This document shows, one piece after another, positions 62,617 through 64,000 of a stretch of 64,000 nucleotides of DNA. Location: NCBI GenBank assembly GCA_003212275.1, contig QCQE01000002.1:1-64000 (forward strand). The letters run 5' to 3'. Below the pieces are notes generated by a model. The model ran no database searches. It saw only the letters and a program-made list of their open reading frames with translations, and was not told the DNA's origin. The position numbers and the translations under genes were made by a program. This DNA comes from Pelagibacteraceae bacterium AG-447-N18 (lineage in GTDB: Bacteria > Pseudomonadota > Alphaproteobacteria > Pelagibacterales > Pelagibacteraceae). How positions within the stretch are numbered: the stretch's first letter is position 1; every line of letters begins with the position of its first letter.

Positions 62617-64000
62617 CTATAAATTTTTTGTAATATCTTCAGTCATTTTCTTAGCATCAGCAAAAAGCATAAGTGTATTTTCTTTATAAAAAAGATCATT
62701 ATCAATTCCTGCATACCCAGGCGAAAGACTTCTTTTAACAAACAAAACAGATTTACATTTTTCAACATCTAAAACCGGCATTCCATATATTGGACTTTGT
62801 GGATCAGTTTTAGCAACAGGATTTGTTACATCATTTGCACCAATTACAAAGGCTACATCAGCATTTGCAAAATCATTATTAATCTCCTCTAATTCAAAAA
62901 CTTCATCATAAGGCACATTTGCCTCAGCCAATAACACGTTCATATGACCTGGCATTCTTCCAGCAACCGGATGAATAGCATAAGAAACTTTAATGTCATT
63001 TTTTTTGAGGGTATCAACCATCTCTCTTAATGCATGTTGAGCTTGTGCAACTGCCATACCATAACCAGGAACGATTATAACTGATGAGGCATTCTTCATC
63101 AAAAATGCAGCATCATCTGCATTTCCACTTTTAACTGGTCTCTGTTCTTTAGATGAGCTACTTGAATTTTCTTCAGTTGCACCAAAGCCACCCAAAATTA
63201 CATTAAAGAATGAACGATTCATTCCTTTACACATAATGTAAGATAATATGGCACCAGATGATCCTACTAGAGCACCTGTAATTATTAATGCTGTATTTTC
63301 TAAAGTAAAACCTATACCTGCAGCTGCCCAACCAGAGTAAGAGTTAAGCATAGAAATCACCACCGGCATATCTGCTCCGCCAATTGGTATTATTAGAAGA
63401 AAACCAATTAAAAATGAAACCGCTAATAATATCCAAAATAAATTTGATGATTGTGTTGAACATAACAAATAAATTAAAGCAATTATCGAAGTTAAGATTA
63501 TAGCATTTAAAGGGTGCTGACCTTTAAATGTGATTGGTGATCCTGACATAATTCCTTGTAATTTTAAAAAGGCAATTACTGAACCAGAAAATGTGATAGC
63601 TCCAACCGCAGCTCCAATTGACATCTCAATTAAACTGCCAAGCTTTATGTTTCCCGGCATTCCAAGGTTAAATGCCTCTGGATTTAAAAAAGCAGAAATT
63701 GCTACAAAAACTGCTGCAAGGCCAACTAAACTATGAAATCCTGCAACTAACTCTGGCATTGCAGTCATTGGTATTCTGTAAGCAATCAAGGCTCCAATTG
63801 AACCTCCGACTAAAATAAATATTAGAACATAGACAAATCCGGTTGAAAAATTGCCCACAGATAAAAAAGTAACAGTTACAGCTATTATCATTCCAAGAAT
63901 ACCAAAAAAGTTACCTTGTCTTGATGTTTCTGGAGAAGACAGACCTCTCAAAGCTAAAATAAAAAGCACACCAGAAATTAGGTAAAAAATTGCTGATAAG
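62617..64000 (-). CDS. pntB: Partial: NAD(P) transhydrogenase subunit beta (PntB), 5' end outside the window
   Basis: Polytopic N-terminal half (about nine TM segments) and a C-terminal NADP-binding dIII domain with VPGYGMAVAQAQHALREM, HPVAGRMPGHMNVLLAEA and IGANDVTNPVA. PntAB couples proton flow to NADPH formation. The frame continues past a GTG at 63969 to the window edge with AIFYLISGVLFILALRGLSS, matching the normal PntB N-terminus, so the true start lies beyond 64000. 461 residues are visible, nearly full length. Confidence 0.96.
   Translation of the reverse strand, partial: LSAIFYLISGVLFILALRGLSSPETSRQGNFFGILGMIIAVTVTFLSVGNFSTGFVYVLIFILVGGSIGALIAYRIPMTAMPELVAGFHSLVGLAAVFVAISAFLNPEAFNLGMPGNIKLGSLIEMSIGAAVGAITFSGSVIAFLKLQGIMSGSPITFKGQHPLNAIILTSIIALIYLLCSTQSSNLFWILLAVSFLIGFLLIIPIGGADMPVVISMLNSYSGWAAAGIGFTLENTALIITGALVGSSGAILSYIMCKGMNRSFFNVILGGFGATEENSSSSSKEQRPVKSGNADDAAFLMKNASSVIIVPGYGMAVAQAQHALREMVDTLKKNDIKVSYAIHPVAGRMPGHMNVLLAEANVPYDEVFELEEINNDFANADVAFVIGANDVTNPVAKTDPQSPIYGMPVLDVEKCKSVLFVKRSLSPGYAGIDNDLFYKENTLMLFADAKKMTEDITKNL

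Overview
The window is a 64 kb piece of a very AT-rich, tightly packed alphaproteobacterial chromosome. Gene content, order and style fit the SAR11 clade (Pelagibacterales): poly-A/T rich coding, stop-start overlaps between neighbours, almost no non-coding DNA, ThyX in place of ThyA, a circularly permuted two-piece tmRNA, a DUF1013 regulator and HflKC-DegP together. The lineage call is inferred from gene content and composition; no database search was run. No prophage, insertion sequence, CRISPR array, integrase or toxin system is visible. The only gap between protein genes above 300 bp (19392-19771) is filled by the tmRNA gene ssrA.

Layout. 1-2206 (minus): the start of a 2-hydroxyacid dehydrogenase, a DMT exporter and a D-amino-acid dehydrogenase. 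2258-13044 (minus): an elongasome block (rodA, mrdA, mreD, mreC, mreB) joined by a 1-bp stop/start overlap to branched-chain amino-acid genes (leuA, ilvC, ilvN, ilvI). 13098-17588 (minus): miaA, then envelope quality control (degP, a DUF2065 protein, hflC, hflK). 17639-21136: mrp/apbC, convergent thyX, permuted ssrA and a sugar-dehydrogenase-like beta-propeller gene. 21146-33438: ppdK, glyS, glyQ, an S49 peptidase, ispB, pdxH, aroC, dxs, ispA and xseB. 33459-37924 (plus): a frameshifted sua5, an ABC exporter pair, tRNA-Arg (on minus), rluD and rpoH. 37921-46360 (minus): purA, thiD, glmM, folP, ftsH, tilS, cpoB. 46441-53647 (minus): pal, tolB, tolA, tolR, tolQ, a phage-type RuvC-like gene, yebC, a YmdB-type phosphoesterase, 5-formyl-THF cyclo-ligase, zapA and a ZauP-like coiled-coil gene. 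53703-61907 (plus): tkt, gap, pgk, class I fba, thiE, efp, suhB, rpmE, a DUF1013 gene, rpsU and initiator tRNA-Met. 61914-64000 (minus): a transaldolase-family gene and pntB, which runs off the window.

How the genes work together. Most are core housekeeping: cell shape and division (Mre/PBP2/RodA, ZapA), outer-membrane constriction (Tol-Pal-CpoB), membrane proteolysis (FtsH, HflKC, DegP) with their likely sigma factor RpoH, isoprenoid and quinone precursors (Dxs, IspA, IspB), lower glycolysis/gluconeogenesis with the pentose shunt (PpdK, Fba, Pgk, Gap, Tkt), and translation (tmRNA, EF-P, L31, S21, initiator tRNA, GlyRS, MiaA, TilS, Sua5).

Most notable observations: the permuted tmRNA with a 12-nt intervening segment, whose antisense strand creates a false N-terminus for ThyX; rpsU apparently starting at an AUU codon 7 bp upstream of the initiator tRNA gene; a phage-type RuvC-like nuclease at the position where ruvC-ruvA-ruvB normally sits; a poly-A frameshift in sua5; MreC with a long coiled-coil tail; and RpoH-type promoter candidates before ftsH and hflK. 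I did not find a clear multi-gene, previously undescribed defence or metabolic system.
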